A stretch of DNA of 64,000 nucleotides from Sycon ciliatum (lineage: Eukaryota; Porifera; Calcarea; Leucosolenida; Sycettidae): the NCBI RefSeq assembly GCF_964019385.1, contig NC_088643.1:50287395-50351394 (forward strand). The letters run 5' to 3'. Under the pieces are notes generated by a model. That model was not told the origin of the DNA. It saw only the letters and a program-made list of their open reading frames with translations, and ran no database searches. Numbering within the stretch: position 1 is the first letter of the stretch; every line of letters begins with the position of its first letter. This document shows, in pieces, positions 23,001 through 37,800 of the stretch. Both the position numbers and the translations under genes were made by a program.

Positions 23001-25765
23001 TCAAGTAAAAAGATTGTACTTGACTGGTGGGTTTTCATCGACTATTGCCTTCGACTCGCCACGTGTGAAGGCTACCGCTAGAAGAGCTTCTTTCCTGTTG
23101 GTGATATCCAGCTGCAGACCCGTATTGAAAACAGAACAACTCCCATGTTCGAACAAATCAAAATGAACGTATGCATGAATGTATGCATGAATGTTGCGGA
23201 ATACCACTGTTACATCTCTAGAATCTAGCTTTGACCTTGACTCTTTCACATTGTATAATCTCCATTATCGCTCAGTTTAGCAGGGTGTAATGCAAGACTG
23301 AGGAGTAAAGTTGACTAACTGAAAATCTTGACAGTGAAATCCGTATTGCAGTACAAGTTACACTTCCATACAGCATACAATCTTGCTATATGAATTCAAA
23401 TCTAACTTTTCCCAGCGCTCTCATCCCCCTCCCCCCCCCCCCACAACAAAAAAAAATCAATAATAGATACACGCACCTTTCCAACAGTTGATATGAGCGG
23501 CGTCATATGTTCCTGTCTCCGCTGTTGCATGTGCGGGTGCATGGTGCTGAACAGTATGACGTGCGTGGACAGTACGGTCACGAAAGTGACGGTCAGGCCA
23601 TCCTTGCTGTGAACACATTGTAAGAGCCAGAGGAACATCAACCGGACAAAGCTCCGTCAAGCATTCCTGAGTGTCCTGGAATCCTATCTCCAGTTCTGCT
23701 GATTGTCCTGAGGGATTCCAGTATTTTAAATTGTGCCTCACTACACTCTGAGTGTACTTTACTCTCAGCATTCAAATACCTACGTCAAATCCATGGAGTT
23801 CACTTACTGTATTTGACGGACTACAAAGTAAGCCTTTTGATCTATTTTTAAAATGTTCTTAAAAATTCAATGAGGCTACATACACATACTTTGTCTTATT
23901 CGGCATGCATGTACATGGTCCAGCTCTGATGCAGAGCCACAGCGTGGTACATTGCTCCGACTGCTGATGCCTCAGCACACACCTCTGATGTGCATGGGAA
24001 GCGGCTTATGACACAGTGCACAGCACACTCGTACCTGTGAAAGTGGTCAATGAATTCCTGAAGGGTGAAGTCATGGTCATTGTTCACACAGAGATGGTCC
24101 CACAAGGTGTGGCCTTCTGGATAGGCAATGACTTGTGTTTCCTGCTGTGTAAGAAAACATCACATATGCAGCACACATGCAAAGGAGACTAACTGAATTT
24201 ACAAGATTGCCAGGCCTATCAAACAAGACTACGACTGAATTTAGAAAATGTCCAGGCCTACCAAATCCGACTTCGTCTGAATTTAGAATATTGCTAGGCC
24301 TACCACACCAGAGTTTGGCAGCCACACCTAGCCCTTTGAGCACGGGATATTTCAGATGAAGACTTATATGGGGTGGTGCAAGCAGGACTCCGTTACTCCT
24401 TACTCACTACTGGTAGCGATGCAATCATGCCGATTATTTGTCACTTCCCCGCGTACTGATGTGCTTGAAACTCATTACCAGCGCCATAAGGTGCTGATCG
24501 AAGAACATACGGCATTGCCGGTTGTTAAAATGTTGGGATTTCAAGTGGGATACGTCTTCCTGACCACTTATGACATCAATAATGAAACACTGCAATTTCA
24601 AGTGATCCAGCACTTGTAATCTGATCATGACTAAATGGTGTTCGGAAATTTCCCCACGGAAGAGGAAAAGTAGCATGCCTACCTTCAAATAATGTATACA
24701 CTATTGCTGATAACTCGATCTCCAACAAACACGTCGTCAACAACAAACTTCAGGTGATCGTTTCAGCCCCACTAACCACACATTCATGGTGCAGCACGGC
24801 ATTGTCCGGGCGGTCCATCTCCACCCGTGATCTGATCTGCGGTGCTTCTTCCGGCTCAGACATGGTGAAAAACGGAATAGCCAGATTGGCAAACAAGTTC
24901 CTGTGCAGACCAAAAATATCGAAACCAAAAAGTACACCGTGGCCACTATGGAAGAAACTACAGCAGTGCCTATTTTGAAACTGTCGGACATGGGGGAATG
25001 CGAATGAAGACAGGTGTTTGCCCGCTCCCAGGGCTTGTCCAAGCATACTCCCTCTACCCGGCCAGTTCCCATTCGCATTCCCCGTGTTTCCAAATGATCC
25101 TTTTCGGGGGGAAACGGCAGTAATAAGTTGAAGCCCTAACAACTTACTTATAAGATCCCTCAACGAGGCGCTTTTTGGGGATAAGTGATCGTATAGAGAA
25201 TCAACATTCTACTGTATATTGTAAAACATGTTATTTTCGGCGTGACTTAATTTCGGTGATGTGGGTACCGGTAGAGAAAACAGGCACCTAAATTTAAATT
25301 GCACCTAAAACTCACTAGCGTATTCACTGTATGTGAAGGGAAAGCTGGTCATCTAATTCTACATTACACCTGAAACCTGGCAGGTCCCTGGCACCGAAAT
25401 GTTAATGCACCTAAAATTACATATTTACCTAAAATTACATATTTTACAGTATTCTGCCAGCGATAAACAACACAAAATCCCTGAGTAACTGTTAGACGGC
25501 TAGTGGTCGCTTTCCTTTTAAAACAACACCGCTCTGAATGGATAAGTGGGACTTTGAGGAGCAGCTGCAAAGCAATTTAAGAAGGGCAGATGTAATGTTA
25601 TCGAGATATGCAATTGCCTAGTGCCGGGACATTGGATAGTTGGGTAGCAACTTACTAGCAAACTGCTAACTCGATTTTACACATTGTAAACCTGTAATAA
25701 CTACCTGTGGCTTGTGACTGGTACATTGTTGACAATCTATAGCACGGACACATGCACAGACAGGC

Positions 25766-25806
<41 letters not shown>

Positions 25807-28800
25807 GGCAGACAGACAGACAGACAGACAGACAGAAAGACAGGCAGGCAGGCAGGCAGGTAGACAGACAGACACGTAGACAGACAGACAGGCAGACACA
25901 CAGAAACACACACAAAAGGAATGAGAAACATTCGATGAATTTGGCACGGAATTTAACTTCGGCGGTAGTGACAGAGGGTTGACTAACACATTGATTCCTT
26001 CGCTATCACCTGCTTTAACCAAGGAAAATCTACACCTGCTGGATTGTGCTTGAAATGATCCACTCACTTCTTCATGTGTATGCTTGGGATTTAAGGCTAC
26101 ATTCATGTAGAACATACATAACATGTGCTTTGATCAGTGAATGGTGCACGCAACACCGGCATGCAGCACAGTCATACCTTGCACAGCTCCAAGCACACAA
26201 ATCCTGTCACCATAGCTGTGGTGGTGGCAATGGCCGGGATGATATTGCCAGCTTTCAGCTTCGCCTGTAGGTTACGGCATAACAGCGAAGGAAATACTTC
26301 CACATTGGCTGCACACATCACTCAAATCCTTAGGGCTAGACACAGACCATCCAGGCATTCACTTTAAACTCTCTACACCTTCATGCACAAAGAATATACA
26401 AATCACTGGGGGCTGTCAAGCAAGAAGCAACTAGAACGGCAGCAGTGTTCAAGAAATACGCATAGCGCATAGGAACACGTCAAAGAGGTTTATGACAGGC
26501 ATGATGGGTGACGCTAATAACTTGAAACTGATACAAATGGCACATGATGAGGCATTCGGTCATGCTGTACGTTGAATGGAAAGGAAGTCCACTCCAATGA
26601 ATGCTAGCATATCCTGCTAGTGCTGGTACTGCTGCTGCTGCTGCTGTTGTTAGTGCTGGTGGTGCTGGTGCTGGTAGTTGCCAGAGCTATACCAAAGAAT
26701 GATGAACCAGATACAATTAAAAAGTAATTCTAAATGATGCTGTGCAGTGATGGAAACAGTACCTCGAGTTTGTCAACTTCTTGTATAGAGTAATTGCGTG
26801 CGCGCAGGTTCCCCAGAGCACCAACAAAATCCATGTGAAAGTTTGTGTCCTCATCCTTGAAGAAGTAGGCACAGAGTAAAAAGGTAGTGTGGTGAGTAAA
26901 ATTCACTCCTAAGGATTTCGATGAATCTCTTTTCATGTTAGCAAAGGACAATTGCAAATAGGAGCAATGTGCGAAAAGAAGCATGGTGAAGTCTCCGAAT
27001 CAAAATTCTACTTTGAGCAGGCATCTTTGAAGGGCTGTTGAAATTATACCCAGACTTCATACAACGAAGCTGAATTAACATCACCGACCTTCTCAAACTC
27101 TTCAGCGTGCATGCAGAATGAGTCTTCCTTCAGCTCGCCAGGCGCTGGCAGCATCTCCAGAAGGGATCTGACGGTCTCACTGTCATCCACCTCTACATGT
27201 TAACACAGTTACATAGTGAAATGCGTAGGTAACTCAGCCACAGCAAAACAAGCATTCAAGTCATGAAGAAGAGTTTGTTTTGACTTTCGATCCCTAAAAC
27301 ACTTCCACAGAAACCACGCAGAGAGTAACACTGCACAGAAAATCACTTGGACTGCCGGAACACATGACTAATTTCTAAGCTTCAATGAAGAGATCGTTCA
27401 TCAACAAAACCCACAACAACCTACAGCAAATGTCAAGGCATGGTTCCCCCAAAGATGCATAACGTGCCCTTACCACCATCATCAGGCTGGTGTGGAGAGA
27501 CGTTGTCGTCTTCCGTCTCGTAGACAACGTTTTTGCTAGGAGTAAACTCTGGTATGGAAACCTGGCCAAATTCAACACAAACCTATCTTAGCATCTAGTT
27601 ACAGTGGTGGACAGTTTACTTATAACTCGTATCCATATGTCCCTCTCCATTCTACAGTTATTACTAGTATTGGCTCAACATCCGAGTTTGCATTTTAAAA
27701 CGGTTCTATCTCGACAATTCACCACTGACTTGGCAATTCACCACTGACTTGGCAATTCACCACTGACTTGGCAATTCACCACTGACTTGGCAATTCACCA
27801 CTGACTTGGCAATTCACCACTGACTTGGCAATTCACCACTGACTTGGCAATTCACCACTGACTTGGCAATTCACCACTGACTTGGCAATTCACCACTGAC
27901 TTGGCAATTCACCACTGACTTGGCAATTCACCACTGACTTGGCAATTCACCACTGACTTGGCAGTGGCCGATTAACAACACCACTGACTTGGCAGTGGCC
28001 GATCAACAACACCACTGACTTGGCAGTGGCCGATCAACAACAACATCTTCTAATTTAAAATGCCAGATGAATTCCATCAGATTAATGCCTGGATTAGGAA
28101 TTGCCACGACAACTCAATACATCAAGATGCCATGGTAGGAGATACTTAGGATTTTGAAAAGGCGATACCTCATTTGGAGTAGGTACTGTTACATTGATAT
28201 ACATGTAAAAGCTGATGTTCAAATACGCCAATTCAATGCCTCGGTACCATTGGAGAAAGATGTCTTTTGACAGCTCAATACAATACAATTATGTAGAAGG
28301 TACTGCGGTGCTGCCTTTTGTTAATCTGATCCCTTCGGCCAGAGGTCTGGCCGAGAGTGTTCGCATACCCGATATGCCCAGCTACCAACATCATAATTAT
28401 AACGTCTGTAAATCTGCCGACAGCTAGCTGTTCCATCCTTGTTAGGGCTCTGCAGCATGGCTCAGACTGACTGACTGAACCGAATGTGATAAAGTCCAGC
28501 GAACAACATCAAGATCAGAGTGATCTAAATATGAGCACATCTGTAAAATATCTTATGGTGGCTAATGGTACACATCTAGACCTCATATCACACTCACATT
28601 GCAAGATTGAACCACCTCACAATCAGATTGCAAGATTGAACTACCTCACAATCACATTGCAAGATTGAACCACCTCATACACACATGCTTTCCATGTAGC
28701 AGATAAGTACATTACGGAGTTATCCTAGCTCATTAGAGAGGTTAAGATGCACGCTATTTCTGACGTGACGCGAAAGTTCAGCTCGCGTTATTTGGCTCGT

Positions 28801-31800
28801 GCGTCGAAAAAGCAAAGCGAGTGACCTGCAGCTCACGTCAAAATGTGGAGTTTCACGCCAAATTTGACGTGAAATTGCACGTCACGTCGGAAATAACGTG
28901 CACCTTAATCTCCCTATTCTGGATAAGCGAGGGATTGCACAACCAAAGCGAGGGATTGCACAACCGAAGCGAGATTGTGCCATGTATTCTATTCATCACG
29001 TTTCCCAGAAATGAAGTTAGAGATCCTACACAATCAACCAAATCACACAGCGCTTTAAAGTGTTATGCCAAACACCGAGAGTAGCCCTATTACCTTGTTG
29101 ATTAATTAACCAATTCTGGATTCACACCTCTGCATATGTCCCTCACTCTTCCCCAGGTGCGCTCAGCTGTCCTTTATCTGTCCCTAGCTCGCCCTTTTCG
29201 GCGAGTTTTTCGTTGCAAACGGAAAAAAATAGATGATCAAAAGTCCTCGAAACAGTAACAGCTTCCGCATTTCACAATCAAACACAGGCAAGTATCATAC
29301 CTTCTCCAAGAGTGGCTTAAAGTAGGCCTCATCACGGTTTGATGCCGGGACTTTGATACCAAATACCTTGAGCATTGAATAGGTAGAGGACAAGATACAT
29401 GTAAAGTAACTAGTTGCACTTTTTGGCTTAAAGAACCGGACGCACACTAGGTGACAACCAATGATACGCCTTTCCCAAGTGTCACCTAGCTGCATGGAGT
29501 GAAAGCAACAACATGGTCTTCTTCACAATAAACAACAAATGTTCTGGCAAAGTCAGTGTTGCATTCACCTTTGCACACAGATTGCTGGCAGAAATGACAA
29601 ACTGTAAGCACATCGCATCGTTGGAATCGAATGCCACTGGGCGAGGGAAGCGCTTCGGTGGCGTCCAAAACGCAGCACCGGAAGATGTTCTGTGGCTCTC
29701 TGGAAAAATGGCCGTCAGCTGGATGATGGTATTGACAAAGTAGTTCTCATACTTGCGCCGGGCCCAGGTCACGCAATCTTCAAACACCTTTGGCCTCCTG
29801 CAGAGATAAATACACAAAGAGAAAAAAATGAGAATGTACAGTGAGGATCTCAAACTAATTTATAAACACCTCGATCCCCGAACAGGCTCTCAGCTTCACG
29901 AAAAGAATTCAGTATTGCCAATATTTCGCCAACTGGACATCATCAGGGAAATGATAAGGAAGAGGAGGCAAGCATGATGCCCAATGGACGAAATAGTGGC
30001 CAGGTACTTTACTCTTTTTGTGCAGCTGAGAGCCTGTTCGGGGATGGAGGTGTTCAAATGTGGAAAGAAAACGCTGCAGTGGAGTTGTAGAGTGTTAGGC
30101 GGAAACGCCTCTCAAACTAATGTTACAAAAATATGTTTCTACCTACATCTCAGGGATCAGAAGCATAGACCCTGCATCCACGGAGCGGAAAAATGCTGAA
30201 CGTCAATACACTGACATGCTGCACTGAGGTAGATGTGCTCAACTTTACCGGTTATGCCCAATCCAGTCCACCATGCCACCGCCCCAGATCTTGTGCCCGC
30301 GTAGCTTGTCCAGGATATCACTGGCCTTTGATCCTGCGTCCTTCAAACACTGCACATAGTCGTGTCCGCTGGGCACCATAAAACGCAGGAAGTGCAATGG
30401 CAAAGATGAAGGCTTTAATTCCCAAAGCTATGTAAAAGGCGCCACGTTAGTAGTGTCAGGTGCTAGCCTGGGTCCACGGCGGTTTACTTATGACAATAAG
30501 AAAGGTTCATGGCAGATATCTTAACAGCAACTGAGTATTGTAGCATTTTCTGGTACCGGCAATCACAGCCAGACAATGCACAAGAGAAAAGCTCAACTAG
30601 CGGAATCTCTTTGACACGCCTATTTCATGAGAGATGGGTGTTTGCTGTAAGCCTAAGGACAGTAACTAAGTCACGCGGCAATTTCAGCAGAGATTGGTAC
30701 GTTATTGTGGCAGAAAAGTCTTGAGCTCGAGTTTAGTGAATGAGTACCACTGTCAAAGCGGCCGGAAGCCGTGATTCACTTGTCCATGCCTACGAGTTCT
30801 TTATCTGTTGTCCAATAGCAGAAATTACAAACAATGTGAATACGTGAGATGTACATGGTGCTGGTGTGCAATGTATAATGAAAATACCTTGCTGAGCTGA
30901 CATACTTGTTGACCTCTTCAGGGTTGACTTCAAACAGGCCAGCAAACTCCGATCTGCCCAAAGGCAAGCAGTGCTCCATGGTATGCTGGATAGCACACGC
31001 AAACATTCCGCACATACCCGATACACATACCTGCCAAGTATCCAGATTTTTTCGGGATTGTCCCGCAATTTTGGATGAACTCCCGCGATCCCGAAATTCC
31101 TGTTGATTATCCCGAAATTCACTGTAAAAGAAATAAGCTTGATATTGTACTTGGAGCACTTCAAATGACTTGTCAGAGGCCAGTAATTGTCCTTATTGAT
31201 CCCATACCGCCATAGCCTGCAGTACCAGTGGATCTACTAGTGCTCCTTCCATGAGCAGTCTCTGGAAAACCTCCGTTTTTGAGTCTTGAACATGTGTAAG
31301 TGTGATCCGATGATCACCATCAATCATCTATTAAAAGTATTATCGAAATGTTGGTGCCATCAAAAGTTGAAAAAGGATTTTTTTGGTAAAAATATGACAT
31401 ATCCCGAAAAACCAAGGCAAATCCCGGGATTTTGCCCTGGCGATCCAGAAAAAACACTCTCAGTACTTGGCAGGTATGGATACAACGGTACAAAAGAAAT
31501 GCATCGAGCTACTAAAGTGCTGCAGAGCCCCGTCACCACTGGACCTTCACCATCGTGTAGGAGTATGTTGTGGTTTAGTAGATATGAGCTATGCAGAAAA
31601 AATGCTGTAGATTGTGCACCCAGAATTGTGGCCCACCTGCAGAAATAAAAGGGGAGTGTGGGGGGGGGGGGGGGCTAATACTTTCGTCCTGCTATGCTGT
31701 ACCGTGGTTTGCCAAGTAACACTGTAACGTTACATGCACATACAACACAACACACAATTATGTGTACAATAGCACACAGTCACACACATGCACATGCACA

Positions 31801-34800
31801 CGCATAGGCACACACACACACACACGCGCACACACATGCACATGCACACACGCACACGTGTACTATGCATGCATCTACTGCCAAGCCTTACCGGGAAGTT
31901 GTGGAGTACGCAAACGGGAACTTGTCCTGCTTTTTTGTCACTATGCTGTCCATAGTTCACAGTCTTGTGGGGCAGAATGACCTGAACATTACCCTGTGTG
32001 CCGAGAGTACCGGACTCCAAAAGGCTCTGCAGGTGAACATGCATATCAAGAATGGAGTGCAAGACGAGAGGCAACGACACATAGCCATTAGCCACACTGA
32101 GCTTTCTTCATGTGGGAGTCAAACGTTTTCTATCCAACTCCATTCTTTCAAAATTTGCAAACCTTTTTTGCCAGAATTACAAAGCTTTCTGCTACCGCTA
32201 AATAGAATTGCTCAGTGACAAAATCAGACTTAGCTTTTAACAGTTACATGGTTTCGTTTTTCGGTGAGCTCAGCCAGTCACACTCTTAGTCGGGTGGCCT
32301 GAAAGGTGCGGAACTGCATGTGCCACACTTTGATTTACGTTCGCCAAAATTACACATCATCGGCACATGCACGGATGAAACAACAAAATTGATACGAACA
32401 GCAAATCACTATGTAAAGAAAAAGACACAAACATGAGATGTATGGCCGGGCTTAGGGAATTACTATCTGATACTGAAACGTCTTCCTTACCAGTCCATAC
32501 TGGACACACTTTCCATCGACATACATTCTTGCCTTCGCATTGTCCAGCGCGTTGCACACACCGTCAAGGGACTTCCAGAAATCTGTACAGCGCACCACGG
32601 CCACAACGTACAGAAGCAACAAAGGACAAGCATTAAGAGCAGCAGAACATTTACAGTAAAAAAGAGCAAAAGTTGGAAGTCAATGATAACCACTAGAGCT
32701 GGCCTCTGACACATATGGAAAACTGACCCGAAGACAACCATGGCACATTATTTAATGTTCACTGTGCAGTTTTCCGATCAGCTCACATTCAGGAATGCAG
32801 TGCCCAGAGTCATTACAACACCAAGTATTGGGAGTGGTGCTGGTACTGGAGAGAAGTCACATGATCCCCCTGTAAGGCTAGTAAGCCCATCCCAACAGTT
32901 CTGTGATGCAGGCTCATACAACATAAACCAACCTGCACCTTGTGTACAAGTATTAACAACACACTCACCACAGTTGAACACAGCTTCAGCCTCCGTGTCA
33001 GCACACAACCGATCCTGAAACGCGGACGAGGCAATGCCAGCAGTATTCCACAAGAGAAAACCAAAGAGGAAAGATCACTCAACTATCACACAGACCAGCT
33101 AGGCAAATACCATCCGATCGTGTTCTGCACCGTCATTCGCTGACTTATCACTTAGGACTGTCTAATGTTGTGGCCAATGGCGTGAGCAAAGGGAAAACGC
33201 CTTCGGGATGTGTGTCATGTCCCGCATGCGTAGAGCCTACAATGTTGCTCAGGAAAGGAGATGTGCGTACCTGATGAACAGCTAGGCTGATGTCCGGGTT
33301 CATGGCCTTCACAGCTCTAGCTGCAACTGCTGACTTGGACCGGCCTACATCACGATTCCTGGTCGTCGGCAAATGTAAAATAAAATAAAAAGAGCAAGAA
33401 CACAATAGTCACAGACTGTTGATGGTCCAGATATTGTACATCGAACAGGGCACCGATGCCTGTCCTACAAACGCTATCCCTACTTACCGGAACAGGAATT
33501 GTCTGGTCAAGTTTGACCGCTCTATGATGTCATCATCTGTCACAGTGATGGATCCGTCCAGTCCGCATGCAACTCCCATCATTGCAAAGTTCTTCAGGAA
33601 CTCACAGCCCAGCGCGCCGCAGCCTACCATGAAATACTGGGAACAGGCGAAGAGATGGAGAAGAAGAACGAGAGAGGCAGAATGGCATGGCTATGATGAT
33701 TCCGCTCAGTTACCATCACGATACAGATCAGTCACCAACTATCATCTGTGGGAGAATACTCCAATTCAGCTTAACTGTAGGTGTACCATCATTGTGGGAA
33801 CCACTACAAATGCCTCAGCCCATACAGAGCAGTGCAATGCAGAACGACTCCCTTAGCGCCCATGGTAGACTACAGACATGCGCTCATTGTGTGCAGAGGG
33901 GTGTCAAGTGAAATCGGGACCCGTGCATGCATCGTATCAGAGCAACGAAACGATGTAGATGACCTCATGCACATTTTCTATAGAGAAAGAATACGACCAG
34001 CCATGTGGCGTAGGGTCTGAATAGCCTTCAACACTGCAACTATACACCAGAGCTGCTTTTACTTTCCACAATTGTACACCCACAAAAAGGGACATATCAT
34101 CCAACATAGCGACTGCCTAGTCAATACGACTGGTAACACACCTACGACCAGTGGCCATACCTTAAGCTGTGCCAATTCTTCCTGGAACGTTTTGCCGAAG
34201 ACTGCCACCATGTCATCGTATCTGCTCCCGGTGGGCTGAACCTCTTCATAGCTAAGTTCTTGGCTGCATGTAAAAATGTACAGAGGAGCAGGTGCATTGA
34301 GACCAGTACCTTCCTGGCAATGGTAGAAGTTAGAAGGACAATTCAGTAGTTCGCGTTCTTACTACTTCGAAGTACAAAGCAAGTTTCCTGTGGCAACCAT
34401 AAATGTGAAGTTGTTAGGATCGATATCAAAATACATGATTGTAATGTTTACTTGGCGAAAAGAGTCCTGATATATTCTCAAGTATACGAGACACAGTCTG
34501 CAGCTGTTAACAGAACAAAACCGCAGTCATGACTTTGTGAGTAGCCTAGTGTATGGCTCACCCAGCAAGGCACTCATAGAACTCCATGTGGCACCACTGG
34601 CGCAACGGAGAGAACTTCCCCGTGGATGCCTTCACCACCTGTGTAGAAACCATAACCAGAGAACAATGCACAGGCTGTGAGCACGTCACTGAACTACAGC
34701 CAAACAAATCTCCATAGTCCACATAAATGCACAAAGTCAGTGCATGATGATCGCAAAGCGTGAAACTCAGAGTTGCAACTGACCACTCTGATTTCTCTGT

Positions 34801-37800
34801 TAGTCCACATGCAAATACATGACTGTATTAAAAATCTAAAAATGATGTCTGGCTCTGAATCTTCAAGTCGACTGACGCAATTGAAGAAACTCGTTCTTGA
34901 ACACAGTAGCCTGCGGTCTGCAGGCAAGGGTCCGCAGCAAACCCCTGCTCTCCCACAGCCCACCGGCTGACCCAACGTGTACATGTAGACAGTGGACGGA
35001 AAATACTGTAAGTATCTGGTAACCGCGACGATTCTCTCCTCCAATGTGGCATATTATACTCACTGGTGATCATCAATAAAACGCCGTGCATGCAGAAATC
35101 CTATTTGCTGGGTAATCCCCTACCTCCTGTCCTACGATTCCTCCCATGATGGCCGCCATGGGGCTGATGACAGAGGACGAAGTGGCTGCCATCCGTCTCA
35201 CCAGAGCATAATCAATCGTATCACTCCTCAGCCCAAGACTCTGGAAAACCACAAAAGCGGGTCATCATGAAAATAATATGATACAAAGTACATGAATACA
35301 ATCGTAAGCAGAAAGCCCAACAATACATGTAGCACAGTGAGAAACAAGGACGTTTGACAAAGAGATCAAACCCAACCTTCATATTGATAGCAAACAGATA
35401 TCGAAATCCGGTCAAGAAAATCTGCATACGAAACTCTTTCCAGTCTCTGATAATGTAAAAACTGAAGTGTACATTTTGTTTTATTGATCACCTACCAAAG
35501 TCTTATTTAAAGTATACCCCCCCCCCCCACCCCCCCCCCCCCCCCTCTTACCTTCAGATCAGAAGCCACTTCTGTGACCAGTTCAACAACTTCATCCACA
35601 TGTTCCTTTGCTCCGGGTTGCGGCAAAGTGGAGTGCCGGGCAAGAAACTTGTCCAGGGCCTGCGCGTACACGTGTAGCATTGCTGAGTGTCCGGGCTCGT
35701 GATACCCGCATTGGACAAACTGTGTATCGGGGATGAAACACAAGCAGATCATGCGGTTTAACTTTGGCTATGTTACACGCACACATTGAAAGTAGTGCAT
35801 TTCACTTCGTCTCAGTGAGTCTGGGGTGCTGGTCCACCCACCAACTGTCAACCGTACACTTTCATACAAACAGGCCACAACATTCATCTCGCTCTCCTGC
35901 CGCAGCACTTCCGTAATCATGCCAGGTATCACCCCAGTTACCGGTTTAGGCTTGTTGCCCCTTCCTCATCACTGGTTATCAAATATGAATGCTTACGAGT
36001 GCAGAACCGATACTGTCCAAACCCATGCAACACTTACAGCTCCAGGTCCAGTGAGAGATTCCTTCAAGCTTTGGAACTTGTGCACAACTGGCTGCTTGAT
36101 CTGAGAATGGAGAGCACCAAACACTTCGAAATTGATCTCCAATTGAGGAACTATCTTGAAACTTGACCATGTGTAATGCACCAGCGAACTTTAAATGTCA
36201 CACATTAAAAGGGTAATTCTTATCCAAATATACACTAAAATAACATGGTTCAATACGGGCCCATGCCCTGGACAACGTCCGCACTGAGCGAGGCCACGTC
36301 TTATCAGAGAATGCACCAAGTGAGTTACGCCATGTCTCACTGATCAGTTCTGGAGAGACTGTGACGTTTCTGTGCAAATAGTCCAGATGATTTTCATCAC
36401 TGGTGGTGGATTGATGCTCTCCTTTCAGAGGATGCTTGCGGGATATACAGTTGTATGCATAGCTATAATATCCTGGCCAGTAAAGCCTGAAGTGATGGAA
36501 AGAGGGCAGACTTCCAGGGTAAGCAACAGGCGAAATGAATTAGAAGACTCGTCACTCCACCGCACCTGCATTTACCGCCATTTGGCCAGGTGTGTCTCTA
36601 GACTCTCTACCACCATGCTATTCTACCATAGGCACCAGGCACTATACCTAATCATGCACACACCATGTAGCCATGAATAGCCCCCCCCCCCCCCCCACCA
36701 CCACCTCCACCACCACCACCTCCACCACCACCTCCACCACATCCACCACCTCCACCACCTCCACCACCACCACCTCCACCACCACCTCCACCACCACATC
36801 CACCACCACCTCCGCCATCACCTCCACCTGCACCTCCACCATCATACGGGCAGGAGCTAGCCCATGCAGGGTCACAGGGCATACCGAATAACCTCAGAAT
36901 AACCTCAGAATAACCTCAGAATAACCTCAGAATAACCTCAGAATAACCTCAGAATAACCTCAGAATAACCTCAGAATAACCTCAGAATAACCTCAGAATA
37001 ACCTCAGAATAACCTCAGAATAACCTCAGAATAACCTCAGAATAACCTCAGAATAACCTCAGAATAACCTCAGAATAACCTCAGAATAACCTCAGAATAA
37101 CCTCAGAATAACCTGCCCTTCTCTTAGATTTCACCAGTCAAACTACAGTGTACTCAGTACTCGGCGCCAGGCTGCACACCAAAAAGCCGAATATCTCACT
37201 CACCTCGGTGGCTATACCGCCTGTAATATACTCTGATGACATATTTGCTGGCTTGCGGATCTCAAAACTCCACCTAGTGGCACTCAGCACCTCGAATTCA
37301 AGGCCATTCAATTCTGCCATTCCTTGTACCTACAGAAAACATAAATTGGATGCAGACAAGCCACATCAAATTTGCACATACATAAATTGTCAAATTGATA
37401 CGAAAAGAAAATTGGTTGGTCTCACTGTAGTTGGAGCAGACCCCAAATGTAAGAAGGCCGGCTGCAGCAAAAACACAGCATAGAATTGCAATAACCTATT
37501 TCCCCTGTCTCGAACCACTATGTGTATGTATCAATAATGTTAATTGCAGGTTGTAGTGGATATCTCATGCACGCACTTGAAGCACATGACTGGGCGAATC
37601 CCCGGGGCCCCGATACACCCAGACTGAGTACACACAGATAATGACCAGTGTTCGCGCGCTCACCTCCGTGAATCTGACGACATCGCCACTGCAGAAGGGC
37701 ACAGACTTGTTTCCCTCCATGTAGCAGTGCACTTCAAGCACACTGCCACCTCGGTCTGCAATGCCGCTGACAACGACCACTGCAGGAGTCTCTCCATTCC

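Noticed and set aside
25655..26124. Cys/Leu/Ser/Val-rich and Asp/Arg/Gln/Thr-rich open frames
   Set aside because: They are translations of the CAGA microsatellite.
32357..34020. Several plus- and minus-strand frames within the E1 introns
   Set aside because: They overlap or oppose E1 exons 8-12 and lack domain content of their own.
36648..36891. Gly- or Val/Glu-rich and Pro/Thr-rich frames
   Set aside because: They come from the C-run and CCACCT repeats on both strands.
36887..37114. Regular direct repeats suggestive of a CRISPR array
   Set aside because: The 11-bp units are contiguous with no spacers, in a eukaryotic intron. Minisatellite.
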